A stretch of DNA of 64,000 nt from Opitutus sp. Lineage in GTDB: Bacteria; Verrucomicrobiota; Verrucomicrobiia; Opitutales; Opitutaceae. The stretch covers positions 143,361 through 207,360 of the forward strand of contig JANPZY010000003.1 in NCBI GenBank assembly GCA_024707325.1. The letters run 5' to 3'. Shown piece after piece: positions 48,049 through 57,290 of this stretch. The position numbers were made by a program, and so were the translations under genes. Numbering within the stretch: the stretch's first letter is position 1; each line of letters opens with the position of its first letter. The notes beneath the pieces were generated by a model that ran no database searches, was not told the origin of the DNA, and was given only the letters and a program-made list of their open reading frames with translations.

Positions 48049-49485
48049 TCACTTATGATCCCAGGGCAACTGGATCTGCACGCGCGGATATTTCCACACG
48101 CGCACCACGTCGAACATCTTGCCGGGATTGAGAATGCCGCGCGGATCGAGCGCGCGTTTCACCGCCTGCATCGCCTTCACCTCGGCAGGACGATGCTGCA
48201 CACGCAGGAAGGGCGATTTCGCGAGCCCGATGCCATGCTCGCCGGAGATCGCGCCGCCGAGCGCGACGACGGTTTCCATCAGTTGCTGCACCGCGATTTC
48301 CGCGGCGCGCGTTTCGTCGGCGCTCGCGCGGTGATACATGATGTTCACGTGCAGATTGCCGTCTCCGAGATGTCCGAAGGTCGGAATCGGCAGGCCCGAG
48401 CTGCGCCGCAGCTTCGCGAGAAAACGCACGAACTTCGTGTAGCTCTGCATCGGCAGCACGATGTCCTCGTTGAGCTTGGCGTCGCCGAGCTCGAACATCG
48501 CGCCCGAGCACTTGCGGCGCACGGTCCAGAGCTGTTCGGCCTCGTTGCGGTCGCGCGCTTCGCGATGAGCGCTGGCGTGCTCCCGGGCCCACGCGAGCAC
48601 GTCGAGCTTGAGATCGTCCACCTCACTCACGCCGCCCGCGAATTCCAAAAGAATCACCGCGCGCCCTGCCTGCCCCGGAAACACCGGCTGGCCCGTCACG
48701 CGTTCGGCGCACAGCACACTCTCACGGTCGAGAAACTCGCAGATTGCCGGCTGCACACGCGCGCGGAAAAGCGCGAGCACGGCCTTGATCGCAGTGAGTT
48801 CGTCGGGAAACGCCGTGAGCAGCGTCCAGCGCGCCGCCGGTTGCGGGATGAGTTTCAGCACCGCGCCGGTCACGACGCCGAGCATGCCTTCGCTTCCGAT
48901 CCACAGATCGCGCAGGTTGAAGCCCGCGGAAAACTTCTTCGTCGCCGTGCCCCAGCTCACCGGTTCGCCCGTCGGCAGGAAGCCTCGCAGCGACACCACG
49001 AAATCGCGCGTCACGCCGTATTTGCCGCCGTGCATGCCGCCCGCGTTGCATGCGATGTTGCCACCGATCGTGCAGTATTCCTTCGAGGACGGGTCGGGCG
49101 GATAAAACCACCCCTGGTCGGCCGCCGCGCGCTGGATGTCGGCGACCTTCGCGCCCGCCTGCACGTGCGCCATGCCGGCCTCCGGATCGATGCGGATGCG
49201 ATTGAGCGCGAGCAGATCGAGCACCCAGCCGCCGCGAATCGGCGATCCCGATCCCGTGAGCGAAGTGCCGCGCCCACGCGTCGTCACCGGCACGCGATGC
49301 TTGTTCGCGATTTCGAGCACGACGCCGATTTCGTCCTCCTTGCGCGGTTTGATCACCGCTTCCGGCAGAAAGGAAATCTTGCTGCCGTCGAACGACGACG
49401 CGAAGCGCGTTTGCTCGTCGGTCAGCACAACACGCGCGCCGAGTCGGCGCTTCAACTCCCGGGTGGCAGCGGCAAACGATTTCAT
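48049..49485 (-). CDS. FAD-linked oxidase, GlcD / D-lactate dehydrogenase type
   Basis: A 478-residue flavoprotein of the VAO/PCMH family. FAD-binding parts are PVTTRGRGTSLTGSGSPIRG, EYCTIGGNIACNAGGMHGGK and DLWIGSEGMLGVVTGAVLKL. The C-terminal cap has PTFGHLGDGNLHVNIMYH and GEHGIGLAKS, then LDPRGILNPGKMF. It oxidises a 2-hydroxy acid such as glycolate or D-lactate. No glcE/glcF is next to it, and no C-terminal iron-sulfur part is fused, so D-lactate or 2-hydroxyglutarate may be the better guess. Confidence 0.92.
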   Translation of the reverse strand: MKSFAAATRELKRRLGARVVLTDEQTRFASSFDGSKISFLPEAVIKPRKEDEIGVVLEIANKHRVPVTTRGRGTSLTGSGSPIRGGWVLDLLALNRIRIDPEAGMAHVQAGAKVADIQRAAADQGWFYPPDPSSKEYCTIGGNIACNAGGMHGGKYGVTRDFVVSLRGFLPTGEPVSWGTATKKFSAGFNLRDLWIGSEGMLGVVTGAVLKLIPQPAARWTLLTAFPDELTAIKAVLALFRARVQPAICEFLDRESVLCAERVTGQPVFPGQAGRAVILLEFAGGVSEVDDLKLDVLAWAREHASAHREARDRNEAEQLWTVRRKCSGAMFELGDAKLNEDIVLPMQSYTKFVRFLAKLRRSSGLPIPTFGHLGDGNLHVNIMYHRASADETRAAEIAVQQLMETVVALGGAISGEHGIGLAKSPFLRVQHRPAEVKAMQAVKRALDPRGILNPGKMFDVVRVWKYPRVQIQLPWDHK

Positions 49486-49722
49486 GGAAGGCGCGAGTTA
49501 AATCACGGAACCGCCGCGGAACGGAAGCACGGAGTCGCGCGGCATCCGCACAGAACCGCTCCCGACCCAGCATGACAACGCGCTCCCGTCGCTCCGCCGA
49601 ATGACAGAAACCTGCAGAGCCAAACTTAAACTCTAGACGCTGGCTACGAGCAGCTTCGGTTCGCGCGTCTGGAAATCCCGTGGCAGGCGCGCGCCGCCGC
49701 TCTAGAAACGCCCTTTGCGTCC

Positions 49723-50941
49723 ATGCAACGTGTGCTCACGCCACTTCGCACTTTATTCAGCCGTCGCGATCTCGTCGCGCTGCTGACGTGCAGTTTTCTC
49801 CTCGGGCTCGCCTACTCGTTCGTCGGGCCGTTCCTCTCGATGTTCGGCACGCTCGAAGTCGGGATGCGGCCATTCACGTTCGGCGTTTTCATGACGGTAA
49901 CCGCGCTGAGCGCGATCGCGCTCAGCACCGTGCTCGCACGCTGGTCCGACACGCACTGGTCGCGCCGCCGCGTGTTGCTGCTCGGCACGGCGAGCGGCGT
50001 GCTCGGTTATCTCGGCTATGCGTTCGTGCGCGACATCGTGTGGCTTACGTTGATCGGCTCCACCGCGCTCGCGATTTCCACGATCACGTTTTCTCAACTT
50101 TTCGCGCAGGCCCGCGAGGAACTCGCCCGCGCGGGCATTCCGGCCCAAGACGCACCGCTCTACATGAATGTGCTGCGCCTGTTCTTCGCGCTCGCGTGGA
50201 CGGTTGGGCCGGCGATCGCGTCGTGGGTGATGATCGCGTATTCGTATCGCGGACTCTTCGTCGTGGCCGCGGCGGTGTTTTTCGTGCTCCTGCTCGCGAT
50301 CGTGCGCTTCGTGCCCGAGGCGCCACCGCCGTCCGCGCAACACGCGGGGCGCGTTTCGCTGCGACAAACGCTGATGCGCGCCGACCTCCTCGCCTACTTC
50401 GTGGCGTTCATCCTGATCTTCGTCGCGTCCACGATGTGGATGATGAACCTCCCGCTCTACGTGCTGAAAACGCTTCACGGCTCCGAGCACGATGTCGGCG
50501 TGATCTTCAGCCTCGCGCCCGTGTTCGAGCTGCCGCTGATGTTCTATTTCGGCCTGCTCGCCTCGCGCCGCGATCAAACCGGCATCATTCGCACGGGTGT
50601 GATGCTTGGCCTCGTTTACTACGGGGCCCTCGCGCTCGTCGGCGCGCCGTGGCACATCTACCCGCTGCAAATCCTCGTCGCCGGAGCGACCGCCGTGACC
50701 TCGGGCGTGGCAATCACGTTTTTTCCAAAACTACCTGCCCGGCCAAGCCGGCAGCGCGACGAATCTCTACGCGACCGCCCAACGCATCGGCTCCACCGCG
50801 GGCTACCTCCTCTTCGGCGTGCTGGTCACCGCATTCGGGCACCGAGGCCTGTTCTTCGTCTGCGCTGCTCTGAGCACGACGGCGCTTGGTTTGCTCTTCG
50901 TGCATCACCGCACCGCGGCGAGCGCGCCCGCATCCGTGTAG
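49723..50941 (+). CDS. MFS sugar-efflux-like transporter (apparent frameshift at 50719-50724)
   Basis: About 405 residues with 12 helices after joining two frames. It resembles the SET sugar efflux group: SFLLGLAYSFVGPFLSMFGT, GVFMTVTALSAIALSTVLAR, and the second-half DVGVIFSLAPVFELPLMFYF. The second frame continues FFQNYLPGQAGSATNLYATA and QRIGSTAGYLLFGVL. The frames meet at six T; five T restores one frame. SET proteins export lactose, glucosides or similar; the substrate here is unknown. Confidence 0.85.
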
Positions 50942-50973
50942 CGCTCGCCGCGCGTGCATTTCTCCGCCCACGC

Positions 50974-51155
50974 GGTGCGGACACCCGGCTCCACCGCCTC
51001 ATGGTTCGGCATGAGTCGGGACGAGGTGCGGACCAACTCAAGCCAACGTCTGAAACGCGTCACGCCAACGTCTGCACCACGTCGAGCCAGTGTCCGCACC
51101 GAGTCGGGACAAAGTGCGGACACGGTCGGCCCCAGGCGCGAATCACGCCAAGCCA
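50974..51155 (+). repeat. 22-bp tandem repeat cluster F
   Basis: The longest plus-orientation cluster: about eight units, for example GAGTCGGGACAAAGTGCGGAC and CACGTCGAGCCAGTGTCCGCAC, with decayed ones at both ends. It lies in the convergent gap 50942-51315, which otherwise holds only the palindrome below. Confidence 0.83.
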
Positions 51156-51230
51156 GGCCCTGATTTCATCGCGGCACGTCGCCGCCAAATCATCCCCGAA
51201 TCCCCTCCCCTCTCCGACTCGACGAAAGAA

Positions 51231-51271
51231 CCAAACCAACATGTCTACTATTAGTTGACATGTTGGTTTGG
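51231..51271. repeat. Perfect 15-base inverted repeat with AT-rich loop
   Basis: CCAAACCAACATGTC, an 11-base loop TACTATTAGTT, then GACATGTTGGTTTGG. Read on the minus strand it is followed by TTCTTTC, so it may terminate the aas-type gene, but its AT content is unlike the other terminators here. Confidence 0.8.
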
Positions 51272-51315
51272 GGACTTTGTTGAGGGGGCGGTTCCGCGGA
51301 GGCGGAGGGCGGCGG

Positions 51316-53556
51316 CTAGTTGTTGCGCGCGAACTCTTCGGCGAGGGCGCGACAGGACTTGTGATCCACTTTGCCGGTGCCAAGGACGGGGATTTTTTCC
51401 ACCCGATAAACCTGCTTCGGAATCCACAGCGCGGGCAGTCCGGCAGCGAGGAGTTTGGCGCGGAGATCGTCGAGCGTGATGGATTCAGTCGTGAGAAGCA
51501 CGAGCGCTTCGCCTTTGGCGGCGTCGGGCACACCGGTGACGATCGCGACGGGGCCGTCGGTTTGATCCCAGTCGAAGAGCTCGATGACGCGCTGCTCGAT
51601 CGTGCCATGCGGCACCATCTCGCCGCCGATCTTCGAGAAGCGAGAGAGCCGGCCTTCGATGATGAGGAAACCGTCCTCGTCGAAGCGCGCGATATCGCCG
51701 GTGACAAACCAGCCATCGCGGAAAGACGCCGCGGTTCGCTCGGGATCATCGAGATAGCCGGGAAAGACATTGGCGCCGCGCAGGCACAGGATGCCCGCCT
51801 CGGTAAGCGGAAGCTCCTCACCCGTATCCGGACTTATGATACGCGCGGTCATGCCGGGAAGCAGGCGGCCGACGGTGCCGAGTTTCTTGCCGATCTGCGG
51901 CTCGGCCGTGCGGGTGGTGACGGGCGGGTGCGGTTGGTTGACGTTGGCGACCGGCGTGGTCTCGGTGAGACCGTAACCCTGCAGAATCTCGATGTGAAAC
52001 GCCTCCAGAAACTGGCGATGCAGCGTGTCAGGGAGCTTTTCCGCCCCGGCGACGACGAGATCGAGCGTCTTGAGTTCAGCGGACTCCGCCTTTTTCAGGA
52101 GCGGCCGAATAAACGTCGGCGCGCCCACGAACACCGTCACGCGATCCTCGTGGATCGCGTCGATCATCTTGCGCGTGTCGAGCGGGCTGGGGATCGTGAC
52201 GACCCGGCAACCGCGCAGCATCGGATACCAAAGCGTCACCGTGAAACCGAAGCTGTGAAACAGCGGCAGACAGCCGAGCAGCGTGGCCGTGCGCGGGAGA
52301 ATCGAGAGCGAGGAAACCTGCGCGCAGTTGGCGAGGATGTTGCGGTGCGTGAGCACGACGCCTTTGGGCTCGCCGGAGCTGCCGCTCGTGAAGAGCAGCG
52401 CGGCCTCTTCGCGATCGCCGCGACGCGGGAGCTTGAGGAGGTTGGCGAACCACTGATTGGGCAACACCCACGCGGCGATCACCCACGGCAGAATCGCGCG
52501 TTTTCCACCCGCCGCGGCGATGAGCTCTTTGAGATCGTAGGTTTTTTCCGGCCAGGGGAAATTCGGCACCTTCGACTTCATCGCGTCGGCCGAGATCACG
52601 GTGGTGATGCCGCCCATGCGCATGGACGCTTCGAGCGAACTCCGGCCCGCCGTGAAATTGAGATTCGCGGGGACCTTGCCCGCGCAGCAGATCGCGAGAT
52701 TGGCGATGAAGCCGCCCGCGCCGGGCGGCAGGACGACGCCGATGCGGCGGTCCGGGACATTTTTCCGCAGGTAAATCGCGAGCACGGCGGCGACGCCGAG
52801 CAGTTGCGCGGCTGTGACGGGCTTACGCTCGGCCGTGCGGTCGATGACCTCGACGCGCCATGGACGACGCGCGAGCGGACGCACGATTTCGCGCGCGAGA
52901 TAGCGCTGCAAAACCGGACGTTCCTCGAACGCTTCGGCCCCGAGATCAAGGAGCGCCAACCGCACGCGCGCGGGCGTGGCCTCGTTCGCGGGAATCGGCG
53001 CGCCAATCCGCACGAAGACGTGCGTGGGCATCAGGCGCGGCGATTTCCAGAGGTATTTGTTGCCCGCGAAGGAAAACACCGAACCCCACAAACCATCGTG
53101 CGCAACGGGAATCACCGGCACGTTCGCCCGACGCGCCATGAGCTCGAAGCCCTTACGCAGCGCCATCAGCTGGCCGGTGCGCGAGATGCCGCCCTCGGGA
53201 AAAACAAGCACCAGTTCGCCCGCGGCGAGCGCGGCCGAAACTCGGCGGGTGGCTTCGAGGGCATTGGTGCGCGAGATCGGGATCATGCCCGTCAGGCGAA
53301 ACAGCCACGCGAAGAACCAATGCATGCGCGTGAACCCATCGTAGCCGACGAAGCGGATGCGTCGCGTGATTGCGAGCTGCAGCACCAATACATCCACGTA
53401 GGAGATGTGATTGGCGACGAGGAGCGCGCCACCCGTGGCCGGGATATTTTCCGCACCGCGCGTGCGCACCCGATAGAGCGTGCGGGTCCAAACCGTGGCA
53501 ACGAACTCGAGCCAAAGAGGAAGATAGGACCGCCGTCTCGCGTCGGGGATAAGCAT
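51316..53556 (-). CDS. aas: Fused acyltransferase / acyl-ACP synthetase (Aas-like)
   Basis: About 746 residues. The N-terminal PlsC domain shows LLVANHISYVDVLVLQ (HxxxxD) and VLVFPEGGISRTGQL. The C-terminal AMP-forming ligase domain has LLFTSGSSGEPKGVVLTHRN, GYGLTETTPVANV and FVTGDIARFDEDGFL, ending with GTGKVDHK. Aas re-acylates lyso-phospholipids such as 2-acyl-GPE in the inner membrane. The MFS domain found in some homologues is missing. ATG at 53556 was chosen; GTG at 53577 is in frame and possible. It is convergent with the sugar efflux gene. Confidence 0.92.
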   Translation of the reverse strand: MLIPDARRRSYLPLWLEFVATVWTRTLYRVRTRGAENIPATGGALLVANHISYVDVLVLQLAITRRIRFVGYDGFTRMHWFFAWLFRLTGMIPISRTNALEATRRVSAALAAGELVLVFPEGGISRTGQLMALRKGFELMARRANVPVIPVAHDGLWGSVFSFAGNKYLWKSPRLMPTHVFVRIGAPIPANEATPARVRLALLDLGAEAFEERPVLQRYLAREIVRPLARRPWRVEVIDRTAERKPVTAAQLLGVAAVLAIYLRKNVPDRRIGVVLPPGAGGFIANLAICCAGKVPANLNFTAGRSSLEASMRMGGITTVISADAMKSKVPNFPWPEKTYDLKELIAAAGGKRAILPWVIAAWVLPNQWFANLLKLPRRGDREEAALLFTSGSSGEPKGVVLTHRNILANCAQVSSLSILPRTATLLGCLPLFHSFGFTVTLWYPMLRGCRVVTIPSPLDTRKMIDAIHEDRVTVFVGAPTFIRPLLKKAESAELKTLDLVVAGAEKLPDTLHRQFLEAFHIEILQGYGLTETTPVANVNQPHPPVTTRTAEPQIGKKLGTVGRLLPGMTARIISPDTGEELPLTEAGILCLRGANVFPGYLDDPERTAASFRDGWFVTGDIARFDEDGFLIIEGRLSRFSKIGGEMVPHGTIEQRVIELFDWDQTDGPVAIVTGVPDAAKGEALVLLTTESITLDDLRAKLLAAGLPALWIPKQVYRVEKIPVLGTGKVDHKSCRALAEEFARNN

Positions 53557-53632
53557 CGAGGGGAAGAAAAATGGCACTCGCGCGAGAGCTATTTTTCAAA
53601 CGCAAAACAGAGCGGCGTCGGACCTATGTTCG

Positions 53633-54310
53633 TCAGGTGTTTGCGACCGCGGACGAGTCGGATGGCCGTCCCGCCGATGCCTTCCAGCTGCGCAAATCAC
53701 GGGCGAGCGAACCGAATCCACCCGGGAAATCCGCCTCAAGTCGGCGCACATCGCGCCGGTGCCGCTGCACCGCTTCGAGCGCGCGCCGGGTTTCGTGCGG
53801 CAGGCTGGGACGCTCAGTGCCGTAAACGCGCCACTTCAGCTCAGCGCGCGTGTAGGGCGGCCGTCCACTCGCCTGCCCGGCCAGCCACGTCGATTCCGTG
53901 ACTTCCGGATTCACGCCACACAGATACCACGCTTCCATCGCGGGCACGGCCACGCCGACGCAGCGCAGCACGCGTTCGCGTCCGTGCGCAGGACGCAGCT
54001 TCTTCGTCGTCTGGCGAAACACCGCGCGCAACTGGCACAAGCGGCAACGTGGATGAAAATAGCCCGGCGTCTCGTGTTCGCCCGTGTGCACGACCGAATC
54101 GTCGCTATCGACCACCGTTACGAGTCCGTCAGCGTCGGTGTTGAAATGAAGATGGCGGATCAATGCCGGCAAAACCTGCGCGACATTGGGCCAGCCGCGC
54201 GCACGCAATCCGCCCTGCACGCGCTGAAACGGCTCGCCCAACACTCCCTCCACCAACACGGAGATCGCGGCTTCGTCGGCGGGCGATTCACTGAGGATGG
54301 CGATCTTCAT
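53633..54310 (-). CDS. TOPRIM-like / DUF4276-type protein paired with an AAA ATPase
   Basis: A 225-residue protein. The start MKIAILSESPADEAAISVLV resembles the first beta strand and acidic residue (E8) of TOPRIM-like domains, and VTVVDSDDS (D68, D70) fits the DxD pair. AVPAMEAWYLCG (E126) matches the 'EAWLL' word common in DUF4276 proteins. A CxxC (RCRLCQ) with a nearby histidine may bind zinc. The AAA ATPase gene ends five bases upstream on the same strand. A nuclease-like effector role is inference; the exact family is not certain. Confidence 0.6.
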   Translation of the reverse strand: MKIAILSESPADEAAISVLVEGVLGEPFQRVQGGLRARGWPNVAQVLPALIRHLHFNTDADGLVTVVDSDDSVVHTGEHETPGYFHPRCRLCQLRAVFRQTTKKLRPAHGRERVLRCVGVAVPAMEAWYLCGVNPEVTESTWLAGQASGRPPYTRAELKWRVYGTERPSLPHETRRALEAVQRHRRDVRRLEADFPGGFGSLARDLRSWKASAGRPSDSSAVANT

Positions 54311-54315
54311 CCCCG

Positions 54316-55311
54316 CTAAATTTCGTCTTCGGGCACGCCGCCAAGGATGCCGCTGAACCAAAGATCGCCGAGCGTGCCCTCTTGCAGCAGCTCGCCGAGA
54401 TCGGGCCGGTCGATCAAACGCTCGAACCGCGCTTCGCGTCCGTGTTTTTGCGTGATGAGCACCTCCTCCGGATGCTCGCGAAACAGATCCAACAAGAACG
54501 GCGAGTGCGTCGTCGCGATCACCTGCACGGGCGCGCGCTGAAGTTCGAACGAGTCGGGATACGTCAACCGATACAACGCATCACGCACTTCGCGCAGCCG
54601 ACGCGGATGAATGCCGCGATCGATTTCCTCGATGCACACGATCGACGGCGGCGCGGGATCGAATGACAGCGCGAGCAACGCGAGCATGTAGCGCGCGCCC
54701 TGCGAAACACTTTCCGCGGGCACGACGCCCTCACCTTCCGCGAGTTCGAGCGCCAGCGACACCGTGTCATTGCCCGAACGTTGGAGCACGATGCCGGTGA
54801 ACTGCGGCATCAAGCGAAACACTTCCGCCTCGAGCGTGGCGAAAACCTGCGGCGCGGCGTCCTTCATGCGCGCGAGCACGGCGGCGAGATTGCCGCCATC
54901 ACTCGCGAGTTCGGTGTTGTCGGCCAGCGGCACCGGTCGCGCCATCGCGTCGTGGTCGAATTCGTAAGAGCGGATGCGCGCGATCTCCTCGCGCAACGCG
55001 GACCACTCCGGCGCACCCGCGGGCGAAACATGCAACGCATCGCAGGTCGTTTCTCCGGTGCAGCCGAGCCGCACCTGAAGCCCGTCGTGCGGCGGCATGA
55101 ACGAAAACTGGATTTCCGGACCTGCTTTCGCGGCCAGCGCAGTGGCATCGTCGAGCGGATCCAGTTTCGCGAGCGTGCGCAGCCGCAGCAGCGCCTCGAT
55201 CAAACTCGTTTTGCCGCTGCTGTTCGGACCGATGACGAGGTTGAAAGGCCCGAGCTTGGCGCTCGTGCTGCGCAGGGCTTTGAACCGGCGAAAGGCGACG
55301 GACGCGATCAC
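54316..55311 (-). CDS. OLD/RecF-like AAA ATPase
   Basis: A 331-residue ABC/SMC-type ATPase (AAA_15/AAA_21). MIASVAFRRFKALRSTSAKL is the RecF/OLD-like first strand, and Walker A is GPNSSGKT at 28-35. The ABC signature is SQGARYML near 203-210, Walker B SIVCIEEIDRGIHP near 223-236, and the H-switch is H269 in VIATTHSPFLLD. No TOPRIM domain is fused, unlike OLD nucleases; the next gene supplies a TOPRIM-like domain. Such pairs are known in defence modules. Its stop and the next start are five bases apart. Confidence 0.85.
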   Translation of the reverse strand: MIASVAFRRFKALRSTSAKLGPFNLVIGPNSSGKTSLIEALLRLRTLAKLDPLDDATALAAKAGPEIQFSFMPPHDGLQVRLGCTGETTCDALHVSPAGAPEWSALREEIARIRSYEFDHDAMARPVPLADNTELASDGGNLAAVLARMKDAAPQVFATLEAEVFRLMPQFTGIVLQRSGNDTVSLALELAEGEGVVPAESVSQGARYMLALLALSFDPAPPSIVCIEEIDRGIHPRRLREVRDALYRLTYPDSFELQRAPVQVIATTHSPFLLDLFREHPEEVLITQKHGREARFERLIDRPDLGELLQEGTLGDLWFSGILGGVPEDEI

Positions 55312-55323
55312 GCCCGCACGCTG

Positions 55324-56406
55324 TCAGCCAATCCGCACGACGACAAGGTCATCCGTGTGCAGACCGCAGTAAACGCGGTCGCCGGCGTGGATCGCCTCCT
55401 GCAAGGCGCTCTCATTGGCCACGATCGCCGCGAAGCGCGTGCCGATCGCGGTCTCGAGCGAAAGATGATCCATCGCACCTTTGAAGACCTCGTCGGTGAC
55501 GGTCGCCTCGAACACGTTGGCCGCCGCGATCGGCGCTTTCGACACGTGCACCTTCTCGGGGCGAATCGACACGAGCGCCTTGCTCGTGTTGACCGGCCAA
55601 GCGCCGGCAGGCAGCGACACCTCGAGTCCGCCCTGGAGACGCAGCCGCGTCCACGCGCCGCGCGTTTCGAGAAACTCGGCTTCGAGCAGATTCGCCTGAC
55701 CGACGAAGTCCGCCACGAAGCGGGTCGCAGGCCGGTGGTAGATTTCGTCAGCGCCGCCGATTTGTTCGACGCGGCCCTGATTCACGATCGCGATCCGATC
55801 GCTCATCGTCAGCGCCTCCTCCTGATCGTGCGTGACGAAGACAAAGGTCATGCCGAGCTGGCGTTGCAGACGCTTCAACTCGAGCTGCATCGCGTGACGC
55901 AGCTTCGCATCGAGCGCGGAGAGCGGTTCGTCGAGCAACAGCACCGAAGGCCGCGGTGCGAGCGCGCGCGCGAGCGCCACGCGCTGACGCTGTCCGCCGG
56001 AGAGTTGGTGCGGACGGCGTTCTTCGAGGCCTTGCAGCGAGACGAGCTCCAGCGCCTCCGCCACGCGCGCATCGATTTCGGCTTTCGGCCGCTTCTGCAT
56101 GCGCAGACCGAAGGCCACATTGTCGCGCACGCTGAGATGCGGGAAGAGCGCGTAGCTCTGAAACACCTGGTTTACGTTGCGCTTGTAGGGCGGAAGCTGC
56201 GTGACCTCCGCACCGTCGAGCAACACCACGCCTTCGTCGGGTGTCTCGAAGCCGGCGATGAGGCGCAGCAGAGTGGTTTTGCCGCAACCGGAAGGACCAA
56301 GCAGCGTGAGAAATTCTCCCGACCGAATCGTCAACGACACGGCGTCCACGGCCGTGAAGCTCCCGAAGCGCTTCGTCACTTCCTTCAACTCCACCATAGC
56401 GTTCAT
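55324..56406 (-). CDS. potA: Spermidine/putrescine ABC transporter ATP-binding protein
   Basis: A 360-residue ATPase. Walker A GPSGCGKTT, signature LSGGQRQRVALARALA, Walker B VLLLDEPLSALDAKLR and H-loop VTHDQEEA are all clear. QSYALFPHLSVRDNVAFGLR is typical for PotA/CysA. The C-terminal TOBE domain has SIRPEKVHVS. The start ATG shares one base with the stop of potB (TGATG), so the two are coupled. It is last in the operon potCDBA. Confidence 0.95.
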   Translation of the reverse strand: MNAMVELKEVTKRFGSFTAVDAVSLTIRSGEFLTLLGPSGCGKTTLLRLIAGFETPDEGVVLLDGAEVTQLPPYKRNVNQVFQSYALFPHLSVRDNVAFGLRMQKRPKAEIDARVAEALELVSLQGLEERRPHQLSGGQRQRVALARALAPRPSVLLLDEPLSALDAKLRHAMQLELKRLQRQLGMTFVFVTHDQEEALTMSDRIAIVNQGRVEQIGGADEIYHRPATRFVADFVGQANLLEAEFLETRGAWTRLRLQGGLEVSLPAGAWPVNTSKALVSIRPEKVHVSKAPIAAANVFEATVTDEVFKGAMDHLSLETAIGTRFAAIVANESALQEAIHAGDRVYCGLHTDDLVVVRIG

Positions 56407-57290
56407 CACGTGCGCACCTCCCGGATTGGTTGGGAACGACGCTGCCACAGGGCGTAGGCAACGACAAACAACAGCGTAAACACACACCCGAGCGCAGCAC
56501 CAAACGGCCAGTCACGCGCCTGGAAAAACTGGTTCTGAATCACGTTGCCGATCATCGGCACGCGCGCGCCGCCCATCAGATCCGTGATCGCAAACATGCC
56601 GATCGCGGGCACGAACACCATCAGCACTCCCGCGTAGAGTCCGGGCTTCACGAGCGGCAGGATCACCTGTGAAAACACCCGCAACGGTCCGCAGCCGAGA
56701 TCGTGCGCGGCCTCGATGAGCGCGCCGTCGAGTTTCTCCGCGCTGCTGTAGATCGGGAGAATCATGAACGGCAGATACGCATACACCAAACCGAGCACGA
56801 CCGCGGTCGGCGTGTAGAGAATCTCGAGCGGCGTGCTGATTACCCCGAGGTATTTCAGCAACCCGCTCAGCAGCCCCTCGCCTTTCAGGATCGCGATCCA
56901 CGCATACGTGCGGATGAGGAAACTCGTCCAAAACGGAATCATGAGCAGCACGACCAGTCGCGAGCGCCAGCGCTCCGACGAACGCGCGATGCACCACGCG
57001 GCGGGAAAACCGACCACGATGCAGATCACCGTCGTGAGGGCCGCGTAGCCGATCGAACGCACAAAGATCCACAGATACGTCGGACTCAAAACGCGCACGT
57101 AGTTTTCGAACGAGAACTCGAACACCACGCGCCCCAGCTCGTCGCGCTGACAGAAACTATAGACCGCGAGGATCGCGGTCGGCACGACGACAAACGCCGC
57201 CATCCACAGGATCAGGGGCGCGAGGAGCAGCCAGCCCACCCAACCGGGTCGGCGCTCCCCAGGGAAAAGAGGCAGGTCAAATCCGCTCAC
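56406..57290 (-). CDS. potB: Polyamine ABC transporter permease PotB
   Basis: A 294-residue permease with six helices, for example GWLLLAPLILWMAAFVVVPT and TTVICIVVGFPAAWCIARSS. The EAA loop, which contacts PotA, is LIEAAHDLGCGPLRVFSQVILP. The GTG start overlaps the stop of potD (GTGA), and the stop overlaps the start of potA. Confidence 0.94.
   Translation of the reverse strand: MSGFDLPLFPGERRPGWVGWLLLAPLILWMAAFVVVPTAILAVYSFCQRDELGRVVFEFSFENYVRVLSPTYLWIFVRSIGYAALTTVICIVVGFPAAWCIARSSERWRSRLVVLLMIPFWTSFLIRTYAWIAILKGEGLLSGLLKYLGVISTPLEILYTPTAVVLGLVYAYLPFMILPIYSSAEKLDGALIEAAHDLGCGPLRVFSQVILPLVKPGLYAGVLMVFVPAIGMFAITDLMGGARVPMIGNVIQNQFFQARDWPFGAALGCVFTLLFVVAYALWQRRSQPIREVRT

Noticed and set aside
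50942..51315. A coding gene in the convergent gap
   Set aside because: Open frames here run through the tandem repeats and are made of repeated Arg/Ser/Thr words; no start signal or family likeness.
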